13,731 nt of DNA, taken from positions 1-13,731 of the forward strand of contig JAGSHJ010000038.1 in the NCBI GenBank assembly GCA_023954595.1, written 5' to 3'. The translations under genes and the position numbers were made by a program. The notes beneath the pieces were generated by a model that was not told the origin of the DNA, ran no database searches, and saw only the letters and a list, made by a program, of their open reading frames with translations. Shown here in pieces: positions 1-5,615 of the stretch (its first letter is position 1; each line of letters starts with the position of its first letter). The DNA comes from Bacteriovoracaceae bacterium. Lineage in GTDB: Bacteria; Bdellovibrionota; Bacteriovoracia; Bacteriovoracales; Bacteriovoracaceae.

Positions 1-230
1 CCTTATGCCAAAGTTTCCCTATGAACTTTGTATTTAAGGGTTCAACTACTGCTCAATTCAGACAAATTGGAAATGCGGTTCCACCACTTCTTGCAAAACA
101 CATTGGCGAAGAAATCAAAAAGATAGACTTTTCCGCCAAGGCCAAGACAAAAACGCCTAAGATGGAAGATTTGGCAAAATCGGCGTTTACCTACAGAGAA
201 AAGAAACGCGGTAGTGTTCAACACGCCTAG
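1..230 (+). CDS. C5 cytosine-specific DNA methyltransferase, C-terminal fragment (5' end outside window)
   Basis: This is the 3' end of a DNA (cytosine-5-)-methyltransferase, which transfers a methyl group from S-adenosylmethionine to C5 of cytosine in a specific DNA site. The reading frame is open from the window edge (first full codon at 3). It reads LCQSFPMNFVFKGSTTAQ and then FRQIGNAVPPLLAKHIG, which is the conserved motif IX/X region; QIGNAVPP is the family's C-terminal signature that completes the cofactor pocket. The ATG at 21 lies inside this conserved block, so it is an internal methionine and not a start. After motif X there is a lysine-rich tail of about 36 residues. The catalytic PCQ loop and the target-recognition domain lie outside the window, so the recognition site and any partner nuclease cannot be judged. 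Its TAG stop overlaps the stop of the convergent permease gene. Confidence 0.9.
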   Translation, partial: LCQSFPMNFVFKGSTTAQFRQIGNAVPPLLAKHIGEEIKKIDFSAKAKTKTPKMEDLAKSAFTYREKKRGSVQHA

Positions 231-1807
231 CCTGTCTGCTTTAGGTTGAAACGTTTACCGCAGAGGTGCACAATCCAAAGAACGGGAATACCGATCGCGG
301 TTGTGAACAGAAAGAAGTGCGGGTAGCCAAGAGCTTCCACAAACGTTCCAGAGTATCCTCCCAAAATTTTGGGCAGCAAGGTCATTAAAGATGAAAAAAT
401 CGCATATTGGACAGCGGTGAAGGAAACATCCGTCAAGCTGGACAAGAAGGCTATGAAGGCGGCACTTGCGACTCCTGCGGCAAGGTTGTCTGCGGAGATG
501 ACCACGTAGAGCATGGCCAGGTTTGCTCCAAGCTTTGCTAAGACCCAAAACAAAAGATTAGTGACTGCCGACAGTAAGGCGCCCCACCACAACATTCTGA
601 TCACTCCAAAGCGAGTGGTAAGAGTTCCACCTAAAAAGCCTCCCAATAAGGTCATACCCAAACCAAAGGTTTTGACGACCGTTGTAATTTGATACTTGGA
701 AAACCCCAGATCTTGGTAAAAGACATTGGATATTACCCCTAGGACAATGTCCGAGATTCGGTACAGGCCTACTAAGCACAGAAGAAGAAGGGCGAGGTTT
801 TTGCCATAGCGCTCGAAGAAGTTCTTTGCTGGATCAATGTAGCCTTCTTTAATCATGTCAGTCTTCACTAGCCCGGATTTGCCTAATGCTACCGTGATCC
901 CCGCAGCAGCGGTCACGGCCGTGGCAAGGCGTAAGCTTCCTATGATAAATCCGGCCAATGGGCCGTTATTGAGTAATTCGCCTAAGGAGAGTTTTAGGGT
1001 CGCTACAATATCGGAGCTTAAAAAGAATACGCCTACAAAAACAACCGCGGTGACAAGGAAAAGACCCAGAAACCGTGCGTAATCCATGGCCGAATGGTTG
1101 TCCTTTAACCTTTGCGATGCCTTTGGTTCAGGTCTGATTAAAACGGTGAGCACTCCCACCAACATGCATGCGGCCATTAGAAGATAACTATACTTCCAGG
1201 CCTCGTACCTGTAGGAGTCTTGGGTGGAACCAAAGTATTGGGCCAGTGCGAGAGCTCCCGCACCGGAGACGAGCATTCCAACTCGGTAGCCAGCTATGTA
1301 AGTGGCGGATAAGATGCCCTGCAATTTTGATTCAGCGGATTCGATACGGTAAGCGTCTATGACTATGTCTTGGGTGGCAGAGGAAAAACCAAGCATCACT
1401 GCGGCAATCGCCATGACAACCAAGGAATTGCTGCTAGTCGCAGGATCTACCATGGCCATCCAACAAATGGCAGCAATAATAAAGAACTGGGAGAGTAGGA
1501 GCCAGCTTCTTCGCCTGCCAACAAGTTTTGTTAGAACAGGAATGGGAAGTTTGTCCACCAAGGGCGCCCAGACGAATTTAAAAGAATATCCTAGAGCGGC
1601 CCAGCTAAAAAATGTCACTGCGGATCTTTCGACTCCGGCCTCTCGTAACCATAGGGAGAGAGAGGAGAAAATCATCAGAATAGGCAGGCCTGCGGAAAAA
1701 CCCAGGAAAAGCATTGTTACATTTCTGGGATCCAAGAAAGTTTTTATGCTTTGAATCCAGGAAGACTGTGGGTGAGGACGTGTATCATTATTCATAAGGA
1801 ATATCAT
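227..1807 (-). CDS. ampG: AmpG-like muropeptide MFS permease
   Basis: Inner-membrane major facilitator protein of the AmpG family, which imports GlcNAc-anhydro-muropeptides for cell-wall recycling. In many bacteria this also feeds beta-lactamase induction. Family signatures are clear: GFSAGLPILM (residues 36-45), WLREAG (53-58), KFVWAPLVD (77-85), GRRRSW (97-102), ATQDIVIDAYRIE (144-156) and GYRVGM (173-178). At 526 residues it is somewhat longer than E. coli AmpG (491). Between the two MFS halves (about 230-345) there is a long hydrophobic segment followed by a short soluble stretch around DPAKNFFERYGK, as in other long AmpG proteins. The start is uncertain: ATG at 1807 and ATG at 1795 (MNNDTRP) both lack a good Shine-Dalgarno sequence. 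Sampled GC is about 47-60%, well above the neighbouring genes. The substrate is inferred from family membership, and some AmpG-like proteins carry other solutes. Confidence 0.88.
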   Translation of the reverse strand: MIFLMNNDTRPHPQSSWIQSIKTFLDPRNVTMLFLGFSAGLPILMIFSSLSLWLREAGVERSAVTFFSWAALGYSFKFVWAPLVDKLPIPVLTKLVGRRRSWLLLSQFFIIAAICWMAMVDPATSSNSLVVMAIAAVMLGFSSATQDIVIDAYRIESAESKLQGILSATYIAGYRVGMLVSGAGALALAQYFGSTQDSYRYEAWKYSYLLMAACMLVGVLTVLIRPEPKASQRLKDNHSAMDYARFLGLFLVTAVVFVGVFFLSSDIVATLKLSLGELLNNGPLAGFIIGSLRLATAVTAAAGITVALGKSGLVKTDMIKEGYIDPAKNFFERYGKNLALLLLCLVGLYRISDIVLGVISNVFYQDLGFSKYQITTVVKTFGLGMTLLGGFLGGTLTTRFGVIRMLWWGALLSAVTNLLFWVLAKLGANLAMLYVVISADNLAAGVASAAFIAFLSSLTDVSFTAVQYAIFSSLMTLLPKILGGYSGTFVEALGYPHFFLFTTAIGIPVLWIVHLCGKRFNLKQTG

Positions 1808-1880
1808 ACACCACTTGGCGGGAAAGCAAAGCGCTGGAGTGTTTGGGGGTTTTCGGAAAATGAGATTTGGCCGTAGGTTT

Positions 1881-3044
1881 CTAGTCCTGAAAGCAATTCA
1901 TAAGATATAAGAATTCTGATCTTTTTATACGAGACTCAACATCAAGCCTTCTAAAGAAGATGTAACCCTTATCTGGTAATTCAAAACATGCATCTAACTC
2001 ATAAGAGTTAACACCAGTACTAACTTCCAGTTGAGGACGTGCCGCGTACTGATCAATAAGAAGTTTAGCAATGCTAAGGTGAAGCTTTTCAGCAGTATAC
2101 ATTAATGGTGTTTTTTGATTCTCATCAACTATGTTTGGATTTGCACCCGCCTGAAGCAATAGTCCTGCGGTAGTTATATCGCTCTTTTTAATAGCAGCAA
2201 TAAGTGGATAGCCTTTATCGTTTGGCTCACCATTTGGGCCCATGCCATTGGCTAACATCAGCTGTACAAATCTGACTCTCGCTGCACTGTTATCGATTTC
2301 AATCGCATTGCTAATTAAATTGAACCCATTGGACTTGGTCTTGAGAGATTCATTAACAAAAAGGTATTCCAATAATGTGTACTTTTGATCTTTAATTATT
2401 GAATGTGCCTTAGCTGGAGTAATTCCAGTAATTTTGATCGCTTCTATCTCTTCAATTAACTCACTTATCTCAAAGAGCTTTTTCTCACGTGCTAGACGCA
2501 TTTCTGTACAAGTTCCAATGTCTTCAGTCAGGCAAAGTATCTTGGCACCTTTAACAATTAGCTCTTTTGCAGACTCAATGTCTTCAAGCTCAATGGCCTT
2601 AATGAGGGGAGTGTTCCCATCATTGTCTAATATATTGAGGTCTGGATTGTTCATTAAGAGAAGGACAAATTTGCTTCTAGCGCCACTTTCTAAAGCAAGG
2701 TGAATAGGACTCTCACCCTTTTCATTTTTAAGATCAATGTTTGGTTCTTTACTTAGAAGCTCATTAACAACATAGAGCTTATTGTTTTTAATTGCATAAG
2801 TTAGAGGTGTTTCGCCATTAGAAAGAATAGCGTCTACTGGAGCACTCTTTAGAGCTTCCCTTACCATGAGCGTTTCATTTGCTTCCAAGGCATTAAGCAG
2901 TGATTGAGAAGCGGATGTACCACTTCCTTCGCTGAAAACATGTGCAGCTTTGAGCTTTTCCACGTTTTCAACTTCTTTACCGCAGGAGCTGAATAGGGCC
3001 AATAGGGCCAGAACTATAGCTTTGTTTAACAAATTTAACCTCAC
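1881..3044 (-). CDS. Ankyrin-repeat lipoprotein
   Basis: Probable exported lipoprotein of 387 residues with ankyrin repeats, a protein-protein interaction fold; the partner is unknown. A hydrophobic signal (residues 8-20) ends in LFSSC, giving lipidated Cys21. A weakly structured stretch runs to about residue 45. Ankyrin-like units follow at about 76-107 (NGETPLTYAI), 109-140 (KGESPIHLAL), 142-170 (DGNTPLIKAIE), 277-307 (KGYPLIAAIKKSD) and 309-340 (NQKTPLMYTAEK). The segment at 171-275 is more divergent and may hold degenerate repeats. The C-terminal 45 residues, with two Cys (353, 384), do not look like ankyrin. The first possible start is GTG at 3044, without a Shine-Dalgarno sequence. A TTG at 3032 has GAGG six bases upstream and would give a tighter 17-residue signal peptide, so the true start may be there (383 aa). 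Some exported ankyrin proteins protect periplasmic enzymes or inhibit effectors, but no such role can be assigned here. Confidence 0.82.
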   Translation of the reverse strand: MRLNLLNKAIVLALLALFSSCGKEVENVEKLKAAHVFSEGSGTSASQSLLNALEANETLMVREALKSAPVDAILSNGETPLTYAIKNNKLYVVNELLSKEPNIDLKNEKGESPIHLALESGARSKFVLLLMNNPDLNILDNDGNTPLIKAIELEDIESAKELIVKGAKILCLTEDIGTCTEMRLAREKKLFEISELIEEIEAIKITGITPAKAHSIIKDQKYTLLEYLFVNESLKTKSNGFNLISNAIEIDNSAARVRFVQLMLANGMGPNGEPNDKGYPLIAAIKKSDITTAGLLLQAGANPNIVDENQKTPLMYTAEKLHLSIAKLLIDQYAARPQLEVSTGVNSYELDACFELPDKGYIFFRRLDVESRIKRSEFLYLMNCFQD

Positions 3045-3053
3045 AAACGTATG

Positions 3054-3131
3054 GAAATTATAGACGTTAGTAAGATCGCTCGCTACGATTTTGTAAATCT
3101 TATAGGACTGTCAGGTTGTTGAAATTATAGA
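3054..3131. repeat. 11-bp direct repeat GAAATTATAGA, two copies
   Basis: GAAATTATAGA occurs at 3054-3064 and again at 3121-3131, identical over 11 bases, in the 140-bp gap between the two lipoprotein genes. On the minus strand each copy reads TCTATAATTTC and so contains a perfect TATAAT. This could mean two promoters for the ankyrin gene or a repeated protein-binding site. Confidence 0.6.
3057..3085 (-). promoter_or_regulatory. Candidate promoter of the ankyrin lipoprotein gene
   Basis: On the minus strand a perfect -10 TATAAT (3062-3057) lies 17 bases from a weak -35 TAGCGA (3085-3080). Transcription would start near 3050. That leaves only about six leader bases before the GTG at 3044 but about 18 before the TTG at 3032, which has GAGG in front of it, so the promoter favours the TTG start. 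Confidence 0.4.
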
Positions 3132-3137
3132 GATTTG

Positions 3138-3174
3138 TAGGCCTAAACTCTAAAGTGATTAAAGTTTAGGCCTA
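3138..3174. terminator. Long hairpin downstream of the unknown lipoprotein gene
   Basis: TAGGCCTAAACTCTAA (3138-3153) and TTAAAGTTTAGGCCTA (3159-3174) pair over 16 bases with one mismatch around a 5-base loop. It starts 10 bases past the stop of the minus-strand gene ending at 3185, the usual place for a terminator. However, the T-run (TTTTATTA, 3175-3182) is on the plus-strand side. In the direction of the lipoprotein transcript the hairpin is followed by CAAATCTCTATAATTT, a poor U-tract. It may be a weak terminator, an mRNA 3'-end stabiliser or an operator. Confidence 0.55.
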
Positions 3175-3184
3175 TTTTATTAAT

Positions 3185-3871
3185 CTAGAAGACTTTTGAT
3201 TCATACCTTTTAGAGTATTTCAAAAGAGATTGAAAATCAGGGTTGTCTTGGATCTGCTTCATAGTAAGCATAAGCACTACACCAGAGCCTTCGCCATCAA
3301 AATTTTCTCTTATATAAGAGACAATACCGACTTGCTTGCCATTTATTTTAAGTCTAAACGGGATATCGAAAGGTATATTCATGCTATCAGGCATACTGAT
3401 TGGGATAAAAAATCCAAACACTGCATTGCTAACGTAAAAGGTTGTGTCTAGAAGCTTTGGTACATTTAATGCTAATGCCGGAATAGTTCCGTCCATTGTA
3501 AAAGGGAAGGGACGTCCATCTGGGAGAGTCTCTGCAGGTACAACTCTGAAGTCGTCACTTTCAACATCTCTTGGATCAAATGCTACTTTAATTAGAGTTC
3601 CACCAAACTGAGCGGGTGTGATAGTTGCACTTGAATGCCTCATCTTTGGCAGTGCCATTGAAATACCTGCTGGTAAGCTTACATTCTCAAGCCCAATCGC
3701 AAGTACTATTTGTCCGTTTTGGACATTTAGCTTTGGCCCATCAACACCTGGGATCTTTGGCAATCCTCCCTGGTTAAGGCAAGAAGTTGCTAGAAAAAAA
3801 GAAAGGCCTAAAAAGGCATAATAAAATTGTCTCATGTCGAATTCCCTTTCGAAGTTTGTCTTGAAAGTCAT
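3185..3871 (-). CDS. Putative lipoprotein of unknown function
   Basis: I do not recognise this family. The 228-residue product has a signal peptide ending in FFLATSC (Cys31), a good lipobox, followed by a Gly/Pro-rich linker (QGGLPKIPGVDGPK, 34-47). The rest looks beta-rich: alternating hydrophobic stretches, several Pro-Asp-Gly turns, and a hydrophobic VFGFFIPISM (151-160) before IPFDIPFRLKINGKQVG. It ends in a charged helix-like tail. No catalytic motif is visible. Two starts compete. ATG at 3871 has AAGGAG ten bases upstream. ATG at 3835 has GGGA at a shorter distance and gives a more typical signal peptide (MRQFYYAFLGLSFFLATSC) without the acidic MTFKTNFEREFD extension. It is transcribed away from the cytochrome operon and toward the ankyrin lipoprotein gene 140 bp downstream, with a hairpin between them. 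An outer-membrane or periplasmic location is inferred from the lipobox only. Confidence 0.8.
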   Translation of the reverse strand: MTFKTNFEREFDMRQFYYAFLGLSFFLATSCLNQGGLPKIPGVDGPKLNVQNGQIVLAIGLENVSLPAGISMALPKMRHSSATITPAQFGGTLIKVAFDPRDVESDDFRVVPAETLPDGRPFPFTMDGTIPALALNVPKLLDTTFYVSNAVFGFFIPISMPDSMNIPFDIPFRLKINGKQVGIVSYIRENFDGEGSGVVLMLTMKQIQDNPDFQSLLKYSKRYESKVF

Positions 3872-3962
3872 ATCGGCATTTCTCCTTAAAGCTGAAGCCT
3901 AAAACTCGACTAACACGGCCTTTAGAAAGTTCAATGGTTTCACAACTTTCCCTAAGAATTCG

Positions 3963-4015
3963 TGACGTGGGTCATAGCCTATCTCAAAAAAAAAGCGCTA
4001 TATTTTCGCTATATT
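3963..4015 (+). promoter_or_regulatory. Candidate activator-dependent promoter of the cytochrome oxidase operon
   Basis: An inverted repeat TGAC-GTGG-GTCA (3963-3974) lies upstream of two tandem copies of CGCTATATT (3996-4004 and 4007-4015) spaced 11 bases apart. Each copy holds a -10-like TATATT (3999-4004, 4010-4015). There is no good -35; an A-run fills that space. If the first TATATT is used, transcription starts near 4010 and the inverted repeat is centred at about -41.5, the class II position of CRP/FNR-family activators. The family assignment is inference: the half-sites are only 4 bases and do not exactly match the classical FNR or CRP sites. Confidence 0.4.
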
Positions 4016-4016
4016 A

Positions 4017-4036
4017 GAGTCATCTATATCTGACTC
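4017..4036 (+). promoter_or_regulatory. Inverted repeat GAGTCA-N8-TGACTC just upstream of the operon's first ribosome binding site
   Basis: Perfect 6-base arms (4017-4022 and 4031-4036) flank TCTATATC and end four bases before the AGGAGG of the cytochrome c gene. In mRNA this would be a 6-bp stem with an 8-base loop in the 5' leader. As DNA it could be an operator just downstream of the promoter. Each arm contains GTCA or TGAC, the tetramer that also forms the arms at 3963-3974. Confidence 0.5.
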
Positions 4037-4040
4037 ATTT

Positions 4041-4046
4041 AGGAGG
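4041..4046 (+). promoter_or_regulatory. Strong ribosome binding site of the cytochrome c gene
   Basis: A full AGGAGG, four bases before ATG 4051, is the strongest Shine-Dalgarno sequence in the operon. It fixes this start and suggests efficient initiation at the head of the operon. Confidence 0.8.
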
Positions 4047-4050
4047 AATA

Positions 4051-4443
4051 ATGAAACTTACCCTAGTGTTGTTTGCAGTATTTAGTGCAACATCAGTGTT
4101 CGCGTGGGACGCAAAGAAAGAATTTACAACTAACTGTGCTACTTGTCACAGCATCGGTGGCGGCGATAAATCTGGACCTGACCTAGCTGGTGTTACAGAG
4201 AGAAGAAGTGAGAAGTGGCTTACAAAGTTTATTCAATATCCTGCAGGGATGATTGATGGTGACCCTGAAGAGGAAGACTACAAAGTTCCTGATCCAGTTG
4301 CTGTTAAACTATGGAAAGCATATAAGCCAATTAAAATGGCAGAGCAAATGCTTGAAGAAGATCAAATCAAAGCGCTTCTTGCTTACATCAAAGAACAATC
4401 CAAAGGCAAAACTGCCAAGGGTAAAATCTTAAAAGTTAAATAA
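4051..4443 (+). CDS. Periplasmic class I c-type cytochrome
   Basis: Small exported mono-heme cytochrome c of 130 residues. An N-terminal signal peptide (MKLTLVLFAVFSATSVFA) has an AXA-like end, with likely cleavage after Ala18. Heme is bound covalently by CATCH (Cys29, Cys32, His33 as proximal ligand). SGPDLAGV (41-48) matches the usual GPxLxG stretch. The distal Met is probably Met96 in KPIKMAEQ, before the C-terminal helix EDQIKALLAYI; Met67 and Met100 are alternatives. A Lys-rich tail (KGKTAKGKILKVK) ends the protein. It opens the oxidase operon and its TAA overlaps the ctaA ATG by one base (TAATG), so the two are likely translationally coupled. A role as electron donor to the oxidase, or in its assembly, is inferred from position. 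Confidence 0.92.
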   Translation: MKLTLVLFAVFSATSVFAWDAKKEFTTNCATCHSIGGGDKSGPDLAGVTERRSEKWLTKFIQYPAGMIDGDPEEEDYKVPDPVAVKLWKAYKPIKMAEQMLEEDQIKALLAYIKEQSKGKTAKGKILKVK

Positions 4444-5525
4444 TGCAACAGCTGTCGAGCAAAACGAAAAAACAAATAACATTATGGCTAGGGGCAACTC
4501 TAGTCATGGTGTTGTGTATGGTTTTTATTGGCGGTGTAACACGTCTTACTGATTCTGGACTATCAATGGTTCAATGGAGACCCTTACTGGGAGCCATTCC
4601 TCCAATGAATAAACAGGAATGGATGGATGTTTTTCATCAGTACCAACAATTTCCTGAGTATAAAATCGTCAATCATCGAATGGATCTAGAAGAATTTAAG
4701 TTCATCTTTTTCTGGGAATACTTTCACCGATTGTTTGGAAGAATGATTGGCCTGGTTTTTATCGTTCCATACCTTTATTTCTTAGTCAGAAAGAAGCTAA
4801 ATAAGTCATGGAATAGGAAACTCTTAGTTGCGTTAGCACTTGGAGGCTCTCAAGGTCTATTGGGATGGTTTATGGTTAAAAGTGGTCTTGTAGACCGCCC
4901 AGACGTTTCCCACTTTAGACTTGCAGCTCACTTTTCATTGGCCCTTATTATAATGGGTTATATCTATTGGTTAATGCTTAAGCTTAAAGATACTAGTGTT
5001 GAGCTTGAAGAAAAACTACGAGTCAAGGCCCGTAATCTATTAACTTGGTTCAGTTCTCTTTTATGCGTCCAGATTGTGTACGGTGCTTTCGTAGCAGGTC
5101 TTGATGCTGGAATTGGTTATAATACATTCCCTAAGATGGGAAAGAATTGGATACCAAGAGGGATGGGCTCTTACGACAGCGTGCCTCAGTTGATTTTTGA
5201 AAGTAATGTCGGCGTTCAATTTATTCACAGATGCTTTGGTTGGATGCTTTTTGCTTTCGCTGTGTATTTTATTTATTTCGCTGCCAAAAAGCTTAATCCT
5301 GGAAAAATGAGAAATATATTTTATTTAATATCAGGCATGGTTTTCATCCAATTTGTTTTGGGAGTTTCGACACTCTTGAGCAAAGTTCAAATCTCTTTGG
5401 CCAGTGCTCATCAAATGGGAGCCTGCGTCTTAACACTTTTGACGATCAAAGCCATTTTTGATTTGACCCAAGTCAAAAAAGAAGACGAGATTTCAATAAA
5501 AAGTGCAGATAAAACAACTGCTTAA
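4443..5525 (+). CDS. ctaA: Heme A synthase (COX15/CtaA family)
   Basis: Integral membrane enzyme that oxidises the C8 methyl of heme O to a formyl group, giving heme A for the oxidase encoded downstream. The 360-residue product has about eight membrane helices. The four expected heme-ligand histidines are visible: His95 in WEYFHR (with Glu92, the ExxHR motif), His163 in RLAAHFSLAL, His262 in FIHRCFGW and His323 in SAHQMG. GGVTRLTDSGLSMVQWRP (30-47), GLVDRPDVSHFRLAAH (148-163) and VAGLDAGIGYNTFPKMG (217-233) are typical of the alphaproteobacterial/mitochondrial COX15 type, which lacks the extracellular Cys pairs of the Bacillus enzyme; I see none here. The start ATG overlaps the preceding stop and has no clear Shine-Dalgarno sequence, consistent with coupling to the cytochrome c gene. 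Confidence 0.95.
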   Translation: MQQLSSKTKKQITLWLGATLVMVLCMVFIGGVTRLTDSGLSMVQWRPLLGAIPPMNKQEWMDVFHQYQQFPEYKIVNHRMDLEEFKFIFFWEYFHRLFGRMIGLVFIVPYLYFLVRKKLNKSWNRKLLVALALGGSQGLLGWFMVKSGLVDRPDVSHFRLAAHFSLALIIMGYIYWLMLKLKDTSVELEEKLRVKARNLLTWFSSLLCVQIVYGAFVAGLDAGIGYNTFPKMGKNWIPRGMGSYDSVPQLIFESNVGVQFIHRCFGWMLFAFAVYFIYFAAKKLNPGKMRNIFYLISGMVFIQFVLGVSTLLSKVQISLASAHQMGACVLTLLTIKAIFDLTQVKKEDEISIKSADKTTA

Positions 5526-5536
5526 CGCAATTAATA

Positions 5537-5575
5537 CTTGCCTGATTAGCTTTTTGAAATAATAATCTTGGCAAG
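5537..5575 (+). repeat. Inverted repeat in the ctaA-sco gap
   Basis: CTTGCC (5537-5542) pairs with GGCAAG (5570-5575). A further GATT/AATC pairing inside, past a small internal loop, gives a stem of about 10 bp around a 17-base T/A-rich loop. No T-run follows it. It lies in the only sizeable gap of the operon and may tune read-through or mRNA processing between ctaA and the downstream genes; function unknown. Confidence 0.4.
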
Positions 5576-5615
5576 ACAAATACATTAAACTGACTGTTAT
5601 TTCGTGGATTACTTC

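Noticed and set aside
21..230. Small 69-residue gene starting at ATG 21
   Set aside because: The frame continues upstream to the window edge with methyltransferase-like sequence, so it is the end of a longer gene.
855..1754. Plus-strand open frames opposite ampG
   Set aside because: They lie antisense to a gene with clear family motifs and give low-complexity Lys/Arg/Thr/Pro-rich products with no recognisable domain.
1808..1880. Terminator or promoter in the ankyrin-ampG gap
   Set aside because: I found no stable hairpin and no convincing -35/-10 pair; only AGCGCT and homopolymer-like G and C runs.
3872..3960. Minus-strand promoter for the unknown lipoprotein gene
   Set aside because: Possible -35-like TTGTGA and TTGAAC exist on the minus strand but no matching -10; one must exist in this gap but I cannot place it.
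5554..5615. Internal promoter before sco
   Set aside because: TTGAAA and TTGGCA occur, but no acceptable -10 lies at 16-18 bases from either.
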